Shown in pieces: positions 32,728-42,594 of a DNA stretch of 64,000 nt. The DNA comes from an uncultured Vibrio sp. (GTDB taxonomy: Bacteria; Pseudomonadota; Gammaproteobacteria; Enterobacterales; Vibrionaceae). Within the stretch, counting starts at the first letter, position 1; each line of letters opens with the position of its first letter. The translations under genes were made by a program, and so were the position numbers. The stretch spans positions 2,232,001-2,296,000 of the forward strand of contig NZ_OY776223.1 of assembly GCF_963675395.1 (NCBI RefSeq), in the 5' to 3' direction. Under the pieces are notes generated by a model that had not been told where the DNA came from, made no database searches, and saw only the letters and a program-made list of their open reading frames with translations.

Positions 32728-34743
32728 GTGTTCATGAGGTATACCCCAACGCTTAAACTAAGCACGCGGCTGGTGGCTTTTGTCACCATGATCGTGATCT
32801 GCGCAATGTTTATTTTGTTTGTCGGCGGCACCCTCTCTTTTAAACGGCTTGGGCAAGAATATCTTACCCATTATTTAGAAGGGATCGTTGAGGTGGTCGA
32901 TAAGGAGATGGAAGATCCGGATGCGGCATACTCCATGCAGCGCTGGATGCCCAAAATGCTGCAGGCCAGCAACATTGTAGAAATGACGCTGACGACCAAT
33001 AATGCGGTTGTATATCGGTTTAAAGATACATCTCATAAGATAGAAGCGTCTGTCTTATTTGAAAAAGAGTACCCACTGGCTCACAACCAAGATTATATGA
33101 TCTATTTTAAGGCGATACCTCCTTACTTAGGTTACGGTTACTCGATGCAAGCATTATGGTCGATCACGCTGGCGGTGATTTTGATCATTTTTTGTCTGAT
33201 GCGTGGCGTTGCTTGGTTGAAAGAGCAATTAGCAGGGTCAGAAATGCTGGAAGAGCGTGGCCGAATGATTTTAGCTGGCCGTGTTGAGCAATATGCAAAA
33301 GGTGATAAATCGGAGTGGCCTTACACCGCGAGTGAAGCGCTCGATGTGCTCATTGAAGAGTTACAAGATGCGCGTCAGGAGCGCAGTAGGTTCGATACTT
33401 TCATTCGAACGCAAACATTTTTAGACAAGCTAACGGGAACAGCGAACCGAGTACTGTTCGACAGTAAATTGGAATCGTCTTTACTAGAAAGCGGCGCACG
33501 TGGTGCGGTGATGCTGGTACGTCTGCATGACTGGAAGTTAGCTGAAGAGGTGCAAGATAAGCAAGTTACCGATGATTTTATTGTTGAAGTCGGCAGTCTG
33601 CTATCTAACTTAGTTCAGCGTTACCCTGACGTGGTATTTTCGCGTTACTACGACTCTGACTTTGCGTTGTTTTTGCCTCACCAAGATGCAAAAGGGGTTG
33701 CGAATCTCGCCTCTCAATGTATCCGTCAGCTTGAAAAATTGACGCCGCCAGAACCTTTGGAACCAGACAATTGGTGCCATATCGGCATCACCATGTTTAA
33801 AGAAGGTGAGCGTCATAGCCAGATTATTGATGAAGCAGAAACCGCACTACGTAGTGCGCAGCTACAAAATAACAATAACTGGAGCCGTTTTAAAAAGTGG
33901 AATCATGAAGAGGAAGTTCGAGGAAGTGTTAGATGGCGTACATTGTTTGATAAAGCACTGACTCCTGAAAGAGTAATACTTTACGCGCAACCTGTTTATG
34001 TGATGAATGATTCACTTCATAAAAAAGCACTCTATGAAGCGTTAACCTGTCGTCTTCAAGATCCGGAAAATGGCATTGTGAAAGCCTCCAGATTTATTTC
34101 TGCAGTAAGGCTGGTGGGTTATGAAGCGCAAATGGATAAGGCAGTGGTCAATAAATTCCTACGAAATTTTAAGGACAATTTTGCCCACTCCAAATCATAT
34201 ACACTCAGTTTAAACGTCACCCCATTTGCTAGCCGAGAATATTTCAAATGGTTTCGTTATGAATTGCTACAGCTGTCACGTGAACAAAGAAAGTGTCTCA
34301 ATTTTGAGTTTGTAGAAGCACAATTTGTAAGACACTTAGACTTTATGCGTCCAGTGGCTAAAATGCTGGCTGGTTTAGGCTGCCAACTTATGATTGGGCA
34401 AGCTGGGCGAACTATTGTCAGTAGCCACTATTTGAAAGAGGTCGACATTTGTTACCTCAAGCTCCATCGTAGCTTAGTCACCAAGATTGATCAGCGGCAT
34501 GAAAACCAGCTTTTTATTCGCAGTATGTTAGGTGCTGCCGCAAACAGTAAAACCAAAATTGTAGCAGTAGGTATTGAGAACCGGAATGAATTAAATACGT
34601 TACTTGAGTTAGGTGTATACGGTGGTCAAGGTCGCTATTTCTCTACAGAGCGACAATTTCTTCCCCGTGCGCAAAAGGTGCAGCCCACTCGGTCAGAATC
34701 CCAAGTTAAGCCAGGGAGACGAAATCGCTGGCGTAAAAAATAA
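32728..34743 (+). CDS. csrD: CsrD/MshH, degenerate GGDEF-EAL regulator
   Basis: A 671-residue inner-membrane protein with two membrane segments (about 13-36 and 138-157), a linker, a GGDEF-like domain (about 225-375) and an EAL-like domain (about 390-640). Both are catalytically dead by eye: GGDEF reads YDSDF, and the EAL metal site DDFG reads IGQA. E. coli CsrD is built the same way and directs RNase E decay of CsrB/CsrC small RNAs rather than handling c-di-GMP. The gene heads the MSHA cluster, where it is called mshH in V. cholerae. The GTG start at 32728 has AAAAGGA five bases upstream; an ATG six bases later is possible. Confidence 0.85.
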   Translation: MFMRYTPTLKLSTRLVAFVTMIVICAMFILFVGGTLSFKRLGQEYLTHYLEGIVEVVDKEMEDPDAAYSMQRWMPKMLQASNIVEMTLTTNNAVVYRFKDTSHKIEASVLFEKEYPLAHNQDYMIYFKAIPPYLGYGYSMQALWSITLAVILIIFCLMRGVAWLKEQLAGSEMLEERGRMILAGRVEQYAKGDKSEWPYTASEALDVLIEELQDARQERSRFDTFIRTQTFLDKLTGTANRVLFDSKLESSLLESGARGAVMLVRLHDWKLAEEVQDKQVTDDFIVEVGSLLSNLVQRYPDVVFSRYYDSDFALFLPHQDAKGVANLASQCIRQLEKLTPPEPLEPDNWCHIGITMFKEGERHSQIIDEAETALRSAQLQNNNNWSRFKKWNHEEEVRGSVRWRTLFDKALTPERVILYAQPVYVMNDSLHKKALYEALTCRLQDPENGIVKASRFISAVRLVGYEAQMDKAVVNKFLRNFKDNFAHSKSYTLSLNVTPFASREYFKWFRYELLQLSREQRKCLNFEFVEAQFVRHLDFMRPVAKMLAGLGCQLMIGQAGRTIVSSHYLKEVDICYLKLHRSLVTKIDQRHENQLFIRSMLGAAANSKTKIVAVGIENRNELNTLLELGVYGGQGRYFSTERQFLPRAQKVQPTRSESQVKPGRRNRWRKK

Positions 34744-34754
34744 AGATAATATTC

Positions 34755-36200
34755 ATGGATTTTAAAGCAGTAATCGACAAGTTTGTGCGATCGTCAGGTG
34801 GTGGTCGTGCTTGTTTTTTAGTTATTCAGCCAGACGCAATCTATTTATCATCATCACTAAAAAGTGCTCGACCGACCCGGTTTGAAATCTCGGAGTCAAA
34901 CTGGGAAAGAGCGGTGGAACAGGCACTCAGTGTTGCCGCCAGTTCTTATGACTCGTTAAAGGTAGTACTGTCTCACAACTACTACCAGATGTACCAGATC
35001 GATAAACCACTCATGCCTCGTCATGAGTGGTCTGCTGCTTTACCTTTTTTGCTGAAAGAGCTGATCTCCGAACGCGCAATAGATATCGTTGCGGACGCTG
35101 TAGAACTGCCGAACTCGAGTAAGGTTCAGGCATATGTGTTATCAAGAAAAACACTCGATAAGATTGTGCAGCTTGCGAATCACGCTCAGTTACCGTTAGA
35201 AGCTATCGTTCCTGAAGACTGTGTATGGGGGCATACCGCCGGGGAACTCGGTAATTTCATTTTGCTGCAACGCAGTGTTCGCGGGCACTTCCGCATCAGT
35301 GCATTTGTCGAACGAACAATTGCATTTCATCGTTCCATCCGTAGCGTGACACCACCTTTGACGGGGGTTCCGTCCACTGAGCTGCAAATGGATAGTTTAT
35401 CCTTGGAACTTCAGCGCTCCATTGATTACCTGTCTTCACAGCTTCGTCATGTCCAGCTGCATCAGTTGAAAGTGTGCTGTGATGAAGAAGATGAGCACGA
35501 GCTGGTTCAGTCTCTCAATTACCGTTTAAGTACCAAAGTTTCTCCTTTATTACCTGAAGGCCATGACTTCTCGGGACATGTGCTTGCTGACACAGCGACA
35601 GGATCTAAAGAGTTACAGATTAACTTATATCCCGATTATTTAAAGCCGAAGAAGGAGCTTCTGACCTTAAAAAATGTGGTGATTTCTTGGGGCGTCGCAG
35701 CTGCAGTTATTCTGTTGTCCTATGGTTACGTCACCTGGCAAAGTGAAGGGCTAGAAGATGAGATTGCCATTGTGAAAAGCAAAGGCAGCATTATGAAATC
35801 TGAGCTGGAGAGAATTCAGGTCCAGTTGCGCAAACATCAGCCTGACACCAGTAAGTTAGCGGCAAAAGAACGTCTCGAGCGTACCGTGAAGGCTAAGCGA
35901 GACTCTCTAAAAGCGGTTGGGAAATATGACGATTCACAACTGACAGGGTACTCCGGTGTGATGTTGTCTCTGGCGAAGTTAGGCAATAAAGACATTTCTT
36001 TATCAGAAATTCGTATGAACAATAATACGTTAAATGTAAAAGGGCTGGCTAAGGCACCAAGTTCAGTTCCGAACTGGGTTAACCAATTTAAAGATGAAAT
36101 CAGCCTTGTTGGTCGCACTTTCGATCAAGTAAGTATTGGTCGCAATGAAAAAGGTATTGTCACGTTTGAACTGAAAGCCGGGGAGGATAAAAATAAATGA
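34755..36200 (+). CDS. mshI: MSHA biogenesis protein MshI
   Basis: A 481-residue bitopic protein: a cytoplasmic actin-like part (about 1-300), one membrane segment VVISWGVAAAVILLSYGYV (about 306-325), then a coiled-coil and periplasmic domain. It is the MSHA counterpart of PilM+PilN or GspL, an inner-membrane platform protein. It begins 11 bases after csrD and overlaps mshJ by four bases (ATGA). Assigned mainly on topology and gene order. Confidence 0.88.
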   Translation: MDFKAVIDKFVRSSGGGRACFLVIQPDAIYLSSSLKSARPTRFEISESNWERAVEQALSVAASSYDSLKVVLSHNYYQMYQIDKPLMPRHEWSAALPFLLKELISERAIDIVADAVELPNSSKVQAYVLSRKTLDKIVQLANHAQLPLEAIVPEDCVWGHTAGELGNFILLQRSVRGHFRISAFVERTIAFHRSIRSVTPPLTGVPSTELQMDSLSLELQRSIDYLSSQLRHVQLHQLKVCCDEEDEHELVQSLNYRLSTKVSPLLPEGHDFSGHVLADTATGSKELQINLYPDYLKPKKELLTLKNVVISWGVAAAVILLSYGYVTWQSEGLEDEIAIVKSKGSIMKSELERIQVQLRKHQPDTSKLAAKERLERTVKAKRDSLKAVGKYDDSQLTGYSGVMLSLAKLGNKDISLSEIRMNNNTLNVKGLAKAPSSVPNWVNQFKDEISLVGRTFDQVSIGRNEKGIVTFELKAGEDKNK

Positions 36201-36847
36201 ATGAGTTCTGGTTTTCTCTGGAAGAACGTTTTGCTGAAATGAGTGCACGAGAAAAAGTGCTGATCGCCTTGTGCGGTTTGGTAACCGTGGTGATGCTGCT
36301 GTTTACGCTTGTGCTCGAACCCAAACTCAAGCAAATAAATGATAATGAACGGCAATTGAGTAGCCTAAAGCAGACCAATCAAAAAACTGAGATTGATATT
36401 TTACGTATACAAGCGCAACTGAAAAAAGATCCAAATGCGGAAATTGATTTGCAGGTTTCTGGTTTGCTTGCCGAAAGTCAGCGTCTTTCTCAACAGTTGT
36501 CAGAGATTATTGAACACCTTATCACGCCCTCACAAATGGCGGGGTTACTTGAGAAAGTGTTAGAGCAGCAAACGGGTATTCACTTAGTTTCTTTGCAAAC
36601 TCTGCCTTCAGAGCCGATCTCAGATGATAAAGAAGTGTCTCAATATTCAGGCTACTACGTTCATCCTGTGCGTATGGAACTGACAGGAGATTACTTCTCT
36701 ATTGCTAACTACCTGAGTAAGCTGGAAAAAATGTCGGAAAGTTATTACTGGCGCAGTTTTCATTACCAAGTGGATGAATATCCCAAAGCAACATTAGTGT
36801 TGGAAGTGTACACATTAGGCTCTAGAGAGGCGTTTATCGGTGGTTAA
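36197..36847 (+). CDS. mshJ: MSHA biogenesis protein MshJ
   Basis: A 216-residue PilO/GspM-like protein: short cytoplasmic tail, one membrane helix VLIALCGLVTVVMLLFTLVL (about 20-39), a coiled coil (about 45-110) and a small ferredoxin-like periplasmic domain. It would pair with MshI in the inner-membrane platform. Start and stop overlap the neighbours mshI and mshK. Confidence 0.85.
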   Translation: MNEFWFSLEERFAEMSAREKVLIALCGLVTVVMLLFTLVLEPKLKQINDNERQLSSLKQTNQKTEIDILRIQAQLKKDPNAEIDLQVSGLLAESQRLSQQLSEIIEHLITPSQMAGLLEKVLEQQTGIHLVSLQTLPSEPISDDKEVSQYSGYYVHPVRMELTGDYFSIANYLSKLEKMSESYYWRSFHYQVDEYPKATLVLEVYTLGSREAFIGG

Positions 36848-37172
36848 GAATTTCATTATCTCAATAGCCTTAACGGTCATAGCGGGAGGAGCATGGGCAA
36901 ACCAAGACCCTACCGCACCACTTGGCTGGCAGAAGCCAGTCGTCGAGTCGAGCACGAAACCAACAAAAAAACGCTATAGGCTACCGTCACTGAACAGCAT
37001 AGTTTGTAAAGTTGGCAGCCAATGTAACGCCATCATGGATAACCGTATTGTAGAGCAGGGTGAACTGTTCAAAGGTTATCGCGTGGTGAGTATTACCAGT
37101 GAATTTGTAACCTTAAAGCGGGGCAGCCGTCAGTGGAAGCTGGAGCTTTTTGGATTAAACGTAAAAAAATAA
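36840..37172 (+). CDS. mshK: MSHA biogenesis protein MshK
   Basis: A 110-residue exported protein with a signal peptide (about 1-20, cut after AWA) and a small domain resembling PilP/GspC homology regions (LNSIVCKVGSQCNAIMDNRIVEQGELFKGYRVVSI...). It contains a likely disulfide pair. It overlaps mshJ and precedes the secretin gene, as PilP precedes PilQ. It probably links the inner platform to MshL. Confidence 0.82.
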   Translation: MVKNFIISIALTVIAGGAWANQDPTAPLGWQKPVVESSTKPTKKRYRLPSLNSIVCKVGSQCNAIMDNRIVEQGELFKGYRVVSITSEFVTLKRGSRQWKLELFGLNVKK

Positions 37173-37192
37173 AAATCAGAGCCTGATCAGAT

Positions 37193-38872
37193 ATGCGCAA
37201 ATTAGTTGTAGGAATTATTACTGCTTCTTTAATGGGATGCTCAATGGGGCATCGAGATCCTGTTGAAGTGAAACAAGCACTCAATGAGTCGATTAATCAA
37301 GCCAACAGTCGTGCCTTAGAGGAGTTGCCTTCTTCGGTTGAAGCCGACTTAATGCCAAACTTAGATACCAGCTCGTCTTCGGAGCAAGCGACATCCAAGC
37401 GTTTTCGTATTCAGGCGAATCAAGTTGAAGCGAGAAGCTTTTTTGCTTCACTCGTCAAAGGAACCGAATACAGTGCCGCGATTCACCCAGCCGTTGCAGG
37501 TAGCATTACCGTTAACTTATCTGATGTAACGCTAGATGAGGTACTGAATGTTGTGCAGAACATGTACGGTTATGATGTGATCAAATCAGGCAAAGTGATT
37601 CAGGTCTATCCAGCGGGAATGCGCACGGTAACGATTCCTGTCGACTATCTGCAGTTTAAACGTACTGGCCGCTCACTTACGAGTATCAGTACTGGCTCTG
37701 TTACTTCAGCGGGAACCTCTAACTCTGGGGGAAGCTCAGACAGTTCAGGCTCGTCAAGTTCGTCAGACTCTGAAAACAGTGATGGTAGTTCGACGTCTCC
37801 AACGGGTGGAACGCGCATTGAAACGGTAACAGAAAGTGATTTCTGGCCAATGTTACAACAAGCTGTTGCAAATCTGATTGGCTCGGGCAAAGGTCAAAGT
37901 GTTGTTGTCACGCCTCAGGCTAGCGTCATTACGGTTCGAGCGTTTCCTGATGACATTCGTCAGGTACGTGAGTTTCTAGGCGTGTCTCAGGAGCGTATGC
38001 AGCGCCAAGTGATTCTTGAAGCTAAAATCCTCGAAGTGACGTTGAGTGACGGTTACCAGCAAGGCATTAACTGGTCTAACTTATCGGCGTCTATTGGCTC
38101 TGGAGGTGTATCTTTGGGTCGTCCTTACGCTGGTGGAACAACACTACCCGGTACAGGTGTGACAATACCAACGTTGCCGGGGCTAGATACGATTGGCACC
38201 CTGCTTGGTGGTCAGACGAACGTAACCATTTCTGATGGTAACTTTGATGCCGTCTTGAGCTTTATGTCGACTCAGGGTGACCTTAATGTGCTATCGAGTC
38301 CACGCATTACTGCTGCGAATAACCAAAAGTCGGTCATCAAAGTCGGTACTGACCAATACTTTGTGACTGAGCTGTCAAGTAACGTGGGTAACGGTGACAA
38401 CTCGAATGCGGTACCAGAAGTGGAGCTAACCCCTTTCTTCTCTGGTATCTCACTGGATGTCACTCCTCAGATCGACGACAAAGGCAATGTTTTCCTTCAT
38501 GTGCACCCTGCCGTTATTGAAGTAGAAGAAGAAACCAAAGTGCTGAACCTTGGCGGTGATTTCGCAGATGTGCAGTTGCCACTGGCGAAAAGTTCCATTC
38601 GCGAGTCCGACTCGGTTATTCGCGCCAAAGATGGTGACGTTGTCGTCATTGGTGGTTTGATGAAGCAGCAGAACTTAGAGCAAGTGTCTAAAATTCCTTT
38701 CCTAGGGGATGTCCCTGCATTGGGTCACTTATTCCGTAACGTGAATAACGTGACACAAAAAACAGAGCTGGTCATTTTGCTAAAACCGACGGTGGTTGGT
38801 GTGAACTCGTGGCAAAAAGAGCTAGAACGCTCTCGTGATTTATTGCAAGAGTGGTTCCCAGATGCGGAATAA
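37193..38872 (+). CDS. mshL: MSHA secretin MshL
   Basis: A 559-residue outer-membrane secretin lipoprotein. The lipobox is LMGC (Cys16). An N-terminal STN-like domain and N domain follow (about 70-150), then a Ser-rich stretch (about 162-200), then the secretin domain (about 280-540) with VLSSPRITAANNQKSVIKVG and the terminal VPALGHLFRNVNNVTQKTELVILLKPTVV. It forms the gated pore through which the MSHA pilus leaves. The run of serines is longer than usual for the hinge and looks like low complexity. Confidence 0.93.
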   Translation: MRKLVVGIITASLMGCSMGHRDPVEVKQALNESINQANSRALEELPSSVEADLMPNLDTSSSSEQATSKRFRIQANQVEARSFFASLVKGTEYSAAIHPAVAGSITVNLSDVTLDEVLNVVQNMYGYDVIKSGKVIQVYPAGMRTVTIPVDYLQFKRTGRSLTSISTGSVTSAGTSNSGGSSDSSGSSSSSDSENSDGSSTSPTGGTRIETVTESDFWPMLQQAVANLIGSGKGQSVVVTPQASVITVRAFPDDIRQVREFLGVSQERMQRQVILEAKILEVTLSDGYQQGINWSNLSASIGSGGVSLGRPYAGGTTLPGTGVTIPTLPGLDTIGTLLGGQTNVTISDGNFDAVLSFMSTQGDLNVLSSPRITAANNQKSVIKVGTDQYFVTELSSNVGNGDNSNAVPEVELTPFFSGISLDVTPQIDDKGNVFLHVHPAVIEVEEETKVLNLGGDFADVQLPLAKSSIRESDSVIRAKDGDVVVIGGLMKQQNLEQVSKIPFLGDVPALGHLFRNVNNVTQKTELVILLKPTVVGVNSWQKELERSRDLLQEWFPDAE

Positions 38873-38916
38873 CGGCAAAGAGAAGGCAAGTTGTTGCAAA
38901 TGTTTGTGATTTGATT

Positions 38917-39762
38917 ATGTACTTGTCGCATTTTGGATTTCGAGTTCAACCTTTTTCACTAACCCCAAATACAGAAATGTTTTTGGGGTTAGTCCCTCAT
39001 TATGAGGCGATTCAGACCATTCTGGCCGCAGTCCAAATGGGGGAAGGGGTGATTAAGGTGACCGGAGAAGTTGGTACCGGAAAAACCATGGTGTGCCGTA
39101 AACTGATCGAGCAGTTGGAATCACAAGTACAACTGGTTTATTTGCCAAACCCAGTCTTAAATGGTGAGCAGCTACAATTCGCTGTCGCCAGAGAGTTAGG
39201 CATAGAGAATAACGATCCTTTGCTTATCGTGTCGCTCATTCAGGAGCATTTGATTCGTGTTCATTCGTCGGCCAAGAAAACGGTACTGATTGTGGATGAA
39301 GCGCAGGCGCTTTCTCCTCAGGCTCTAGAGGCATTGCGCTTGCTCGGTAATTTAGAAACCGAGCAAGACAAGCTGATTCAGCTGGTGTTGTTTGGTCAGC
39401 CAGAACTTGATGAGCGCTTAGCGACTCATGAGCTGAGACAGTTTCGTCAGCGCATCACGTTCAGTTGTGCGTTACGTCCACTCTCGCTCGATGAGGGCGT
39501 CGCCTACATCAATAATCGTTTGGATATTGCAGGCAATGGAACGCACATCTTTTCGCTTGAACAGAAAAAAGCGATTTGGCGTTCAGCCATGGGTATACCA
39601 AGGCTGATCAATCAAATCTGTCACAAAGCCTTGTTAGCAGCGTTTAATGAAGGTTGTACTTTACTGAAAAATCAGCACGTTTATGTCGCAATACACGACA
39701 CATTTGATGCCCGTAAACCCAAATTTAAAACACCCGTATTCTGGGGATGGAGTCAACATTGA
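38917..39762 (+). CDS. mshM: MSHA biogenesis ATPase MshM
   Basis: A 281-residue ExeA-like AAA ATPase: Walker A GEVGTGKTMVCRKL (about 46-59), Walker B VLIVDEAQAL, and a sensor/arginine region. ExeA-type proteins help assemble secretins. I place the start at the ATG at 38917 (MYLSHFGFRVQPFSLTPN), the usual start of ExeA relatives, although the Shine-Dalgarno is weak. The frame upstream overlaps mshL and is not conserved in look. The stop overlaps the TTG start of mshN. Confidence 0.88.
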   Translation: MYLSHFGFRVQPFSLTPNTEMFLGLVPHYEAIQTILAAVQMGEGVIKVTGEVGTGKTMVCRKLIEQLESQVQLVYLPNPVLNGEQLQFAVARELGIENNDPLLIVSLIQEHLIRVHSSAKKTVLIVDEAQALSPQALEALRLLGNLETEQDKLIQLVLFGQPELDERLATHELRQFRQRITFSCALRPLSLDEGVAYINNRLDIAGNGTHIFSLEQKKAIWRSAMGIPRLINQICHKALLAAFNEGCTLLKNQHVYVAIHDTFDARKPKFKTPVFWGWSQH

Positions 39763-40865
39763 GTGCCATCAATAAAGCGTTATCAGAAATTACCGAAAAA
39801 TCATCTTCTTCTGAATTAACCCGAGCAGAGATACCTCATGTGTCTCGTAGCAAACCCTGGCTATGGATGGTGGCAGGGTTTTCGTTGAGCCTTGCTGTGG
39901 GCGGCTGGGCCGTATCTCGAGGCCCGGAGTCTTCGGGTGAAATCACGCAATATCAGACAGATGCGTCAAAACCAGTGAAATACGCCGTTGATGAACCTGC
40001 TTATTCACCAACCAGTAAAATGACGCCAGAGATAAGTCGTCAGGTTTACACTAAGCCAGCTCCACAACAGCAAGTGATTGAAACGGCAGTCGCAAATACA
40101 CTAGTCGCAGAGACTCCAGAACCTGAAGTGGACTCGTTTACTCCAAGACCAGAGGTAAAATCGGTCGCGCAAGCGCCAGTCCTGCTTGCTCAAGCTGCCA
40201 GTGATCCAAGTCAAAATGCACCAAGTGAGAAATTTGGCTCTGTTGCTGAAAGTTCGATGAATATTGAACAAGTTGAGTTGACGCATCATCAGTTGGCAGT
40301 CAAAGCACTAGGGCGTGCTGAAAAAGCCTTGGATGCCAATGATATGCAAACTGCGCTTTCTGCTTACCAAGAAGCCTTGCGTTATGCACCTACCAATGTG
40401 GATACACGCCAAAAACTTGCCGCTCTTTATTTTGGCAAAGGTGACACGCGAAAAGCGTATGAAATCATCCAAGAAGGCATCAGCCTAGACATAAATAATC
40501 AAACCCTTCGACTGGCTTTATCCAAGTTATTGGTCAAAGCCAATCAGCCTCAAGCAGCACTTAGCCCGTTGGTGCACATGCCGCCAATGCCAAATCGAGA
40601 TTATTTGGCGATGCGTGCAGTACTGGCACAAAAGCAGAAGCAAGATGCAATTGCCTTGGAGAGTTATCAATTACTTACCCAGCGAGATCCAGAAAATGCT
40701 CGCTGGTGGCTGGGGTTAGGGATTCAGCAGGAGCGGGCACTGCAGTTCACTTCGGCCATCAACTCATACAATAAAGCGCTGGGGAAAGTGGGGATTTCGA
40801 ACCAATCACAAGCCTTTATTCGCGATCGATTGATGGTTCTTAAGCAGTTGGAGAATGCGCAATGA
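39759..40865 (+). CDS. mshN: MSHA biogenesis protein MshN (TPR)
   Basis: A 368-residue inner-membrane protein with a short cytoplasmic start, one membrane helix (about 33-50), a Pro/Gln-rich periplasmic linker and TPR repeats (about 178-360). I choose the TTG at 39759, giving MSAINKALSEI, the form I expect for MshN. GGAG lies six bases upstream, and TTGA overlaps the mshM stop. The alternative ATG at 39747 adds four residues and also has Gs before it. TPR proteins at this place act as assembly scaffolds. Confidence 0.85.
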   Translation: MSAINKALSEITEKSSSSELTRAEIPHVSRSKPWLWMVAGFSLSLAVGGWAVSRGPESSGEITQYQTDASKPVKYAVDEPAYSPTSKMTPEISRQVYTKPAPQQQVIETAVANTLVAETPEPEVDSFTPRPEVKSVAQAPVLLAQAASDPSQNAPSEKFGSVAESSMNIEQVELTHHQLAVKALGRAEKALDANDMQTALSAYQEALRYAPTNVDTRQKLAALYFGKGDTRKAYEIIQEGISLDINNQTLRLALSKLLVKANQPQAALSPLVHMPPMPNRDYLAMRAVLAQKQKQDAIALESYQLLTQRDPENARWWLGLGIQQERALQFTSAINSYNKALGKVGISNQSQAFIRDRLMVLKQLENAQ

Positions 40866-42586
40866 AAATTCAATTAAGAAAACGCCTGGGTGATCTTCTG
40901 GTTGATGAAGCGATTGTATCCGAAGAGCAAATTCAACAAGCACTAACGGCACAGCGTAGTACAGGTCAGAAATTAGGTGATGCCTTGATCGACCTTGGTT
41001 TTATCACCGAGAAGCAGATGCTCAATTTTTTGTCGCAGCAGCTAGGCTTACCGTTGATTGATCTTGGTCGTGCTCCGGTCGATCCTGAAGCCGTACAAAT
41101 CTTACCTGAAGTACATGCTCGCCGCCTGCGTGCGATGGTGGTGGCTCGCAATGGTCACACCCTGCGTGTTGCAATGAGTGATCCGGCCGATCTCTTCACA
41201 CAAGAGTCGCTGATGAACTTGCTTGGTGAATACAGCCTGGAGTTTATCATTGCTTCGGAACGCCAACTGATCGACAGCTTCGATCGTTACTATCGTCGTA
41301 CTAAAGAGATCGCGTCATTTGCAGAGCAGTTGCACGAAGAGCACAAAGACGTGCAAAGCTTTGATTATGGGATCGACGAAACTGACAGTGAAGAAGTGAC
41401 GGTTGTAAAACTGGTTAATTCCATGTTTGAAGATGCGGTTCAGGTCGGTGCATCAGATATTCATATTGAACCGGATGACAAAGTACTCCGTCTTCGTCAG
41501 CGTATTGATGGTGTGTTACATGAAACGCTGTTAAACGAAGTCAACATTGCTTCCGCGCTGGTTCTGCGTTTGAAGTTAATGGCTCAGCTGGATATTTCTG
41601 AAAAACGTTTGCCGCAGGATGGCCGTTTTAATATCAAAGTACGCGGACAATCGATTGATATTCGTATGTCGACCATGCCGACTCAATATGGTGAGTCTGT
41701 GGTGATGCGTCTGCTTAACCAGTCTGCGGGTTTACGTCCGTTGGAAGAGTCGGGCTTGCCGCCTGATTTACTTGCGCGTTTGCGACGTCAATTGTCTCGT
41801 CCGCACGGGATGATTCTGGTTACCGGCCCGACGGGGTCAGGTAAAACGACCACCTTATATGGCGCTCTGAGTGAGCTAAATGAACCTGAAAAGAAAATCA
41901 TCACCGCAGAAGATCCGGTTGAGTATCGATTACCACGTATTACACAGGTTCAGATCAACAACCGTATCGATCTGACTTTCTCTCGCGTGCTGCGCACGTT
42001 CCTGCGTCAGGACCCGGATATTATTCTGGTTGGTGAAATGCGTGATCAAGAAACGGTAGAGATCGGTTTACGTGCCGCCCTGACCGGTCACTTGGTGCTC
42101 AGTACACTGCACACCAACGATGCTATCGACAGCGCACTACGAATGATAGACATGGGCGCGCCGGGTTACCTAGTGGCAAGTGCGGTGCGAGCAGTGGTCG
42201 CCCAGCGTCTTGTTCGTCGTGTCTGCCCGGATTGTAAAACGGAAGATAGCTTAGACGAGTCTCGCCGCCAGTGGTTAGCCGGCCGTTTTCCTAATCAAGC
42301 TGGCGTGACTTTCTACAAAGGGAGTGGTTGCCAAAACTGTAATCTGACCGGTTACCGTGGTCGAATCGGTGTGTTTGAAATGCTCGAGTTAGAAAACGAG
42401 ATGATGGATAAACTGCGTGCCAACGATACGGTCGGGTTTGCTCAGGCAGCACGACGCTCTGATAAATACAAGCCATTGTTGGCATCGGCAATGGAGCTCG
42501 CGCTGCAAGGCACCGTCAGTTTAGATGAAGTCATGGCCCTTGGTGAAGGGGATGCTTCTGGTAAAACGGATCCAATTTTTCTATAG
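40862..42586 (+). CDS. mshE: MSHA extension ATPase MshE
   Basis: The 574-residue hexameric ATPase that powers pilus assembly. The N-terminal domain has the MshEN c-di-GMP-binding pattern in two repeats (RLGDLLVDEAIVSEEQIQQA and KLGDALIDLGFITEKQMLNF, about 8-65). The C-terminal GspE domain has Walker A GPTGSGKTTTLYG, the Asp box, Walker B ILVGEMRDQETVEIGLRAA and a zinc tetracysteine CPDCKTEDS...CQNCNLTGYRGR. c-di-GMP binding by MshE is established for V. cholerae. The ATG overlaps the mshN stop (ATGA). Confidence 0.95.
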   Translation: MKIQLRKRLGDLLVDEAIVSEEQIQQALTAQRSTGQKLGDALIDLGFITEKQMLNFLSQQLGLPLIDLGRAPVDPEAVQILPEVHARRLRAMVVARNGHTLRVAMSDPADLFTQESLMNLLGEYSLEFIIASERQLIDSFDRYYRRTKEIASFAEQLHEEHKDVQSFDYGIDETDSEEVTVVKLVNSMFEDAVQVGASDIHIEPDDKVLRLRQRIDGVLHETLLNEVNIASALVLRLKLMAQLDISEKRLPQDGRFNIKVRGQSIDIRMSTMPTQYGESVVMRLLNQSAGLRPLEESGLPPDLLARLRRQLSRPHGMILVTGPTGSGKTTTLYGALSELNEPEKKIITAEDPVEYRLPRITQVQINNRIDLTFSRVLRTFLRQDPDIILVGEMRDQETVEIGLRAALTGHLVLSTLHTNDAIDSALRMIDMGAPGYLVASAVRAVVAQRLVRRVCPDCKTEDSLDESRRQWLAGRFPNQAGVTFYKGSGCQNCNLTGYRGRIGVFEMLELENEMMDKLRANDTVGFAQAARRSDKYKPLLASAMELALQGTVSLDEVMALGEGDASGKTDPIFL

Positions 42587-42594
42587 GTAAGTGA

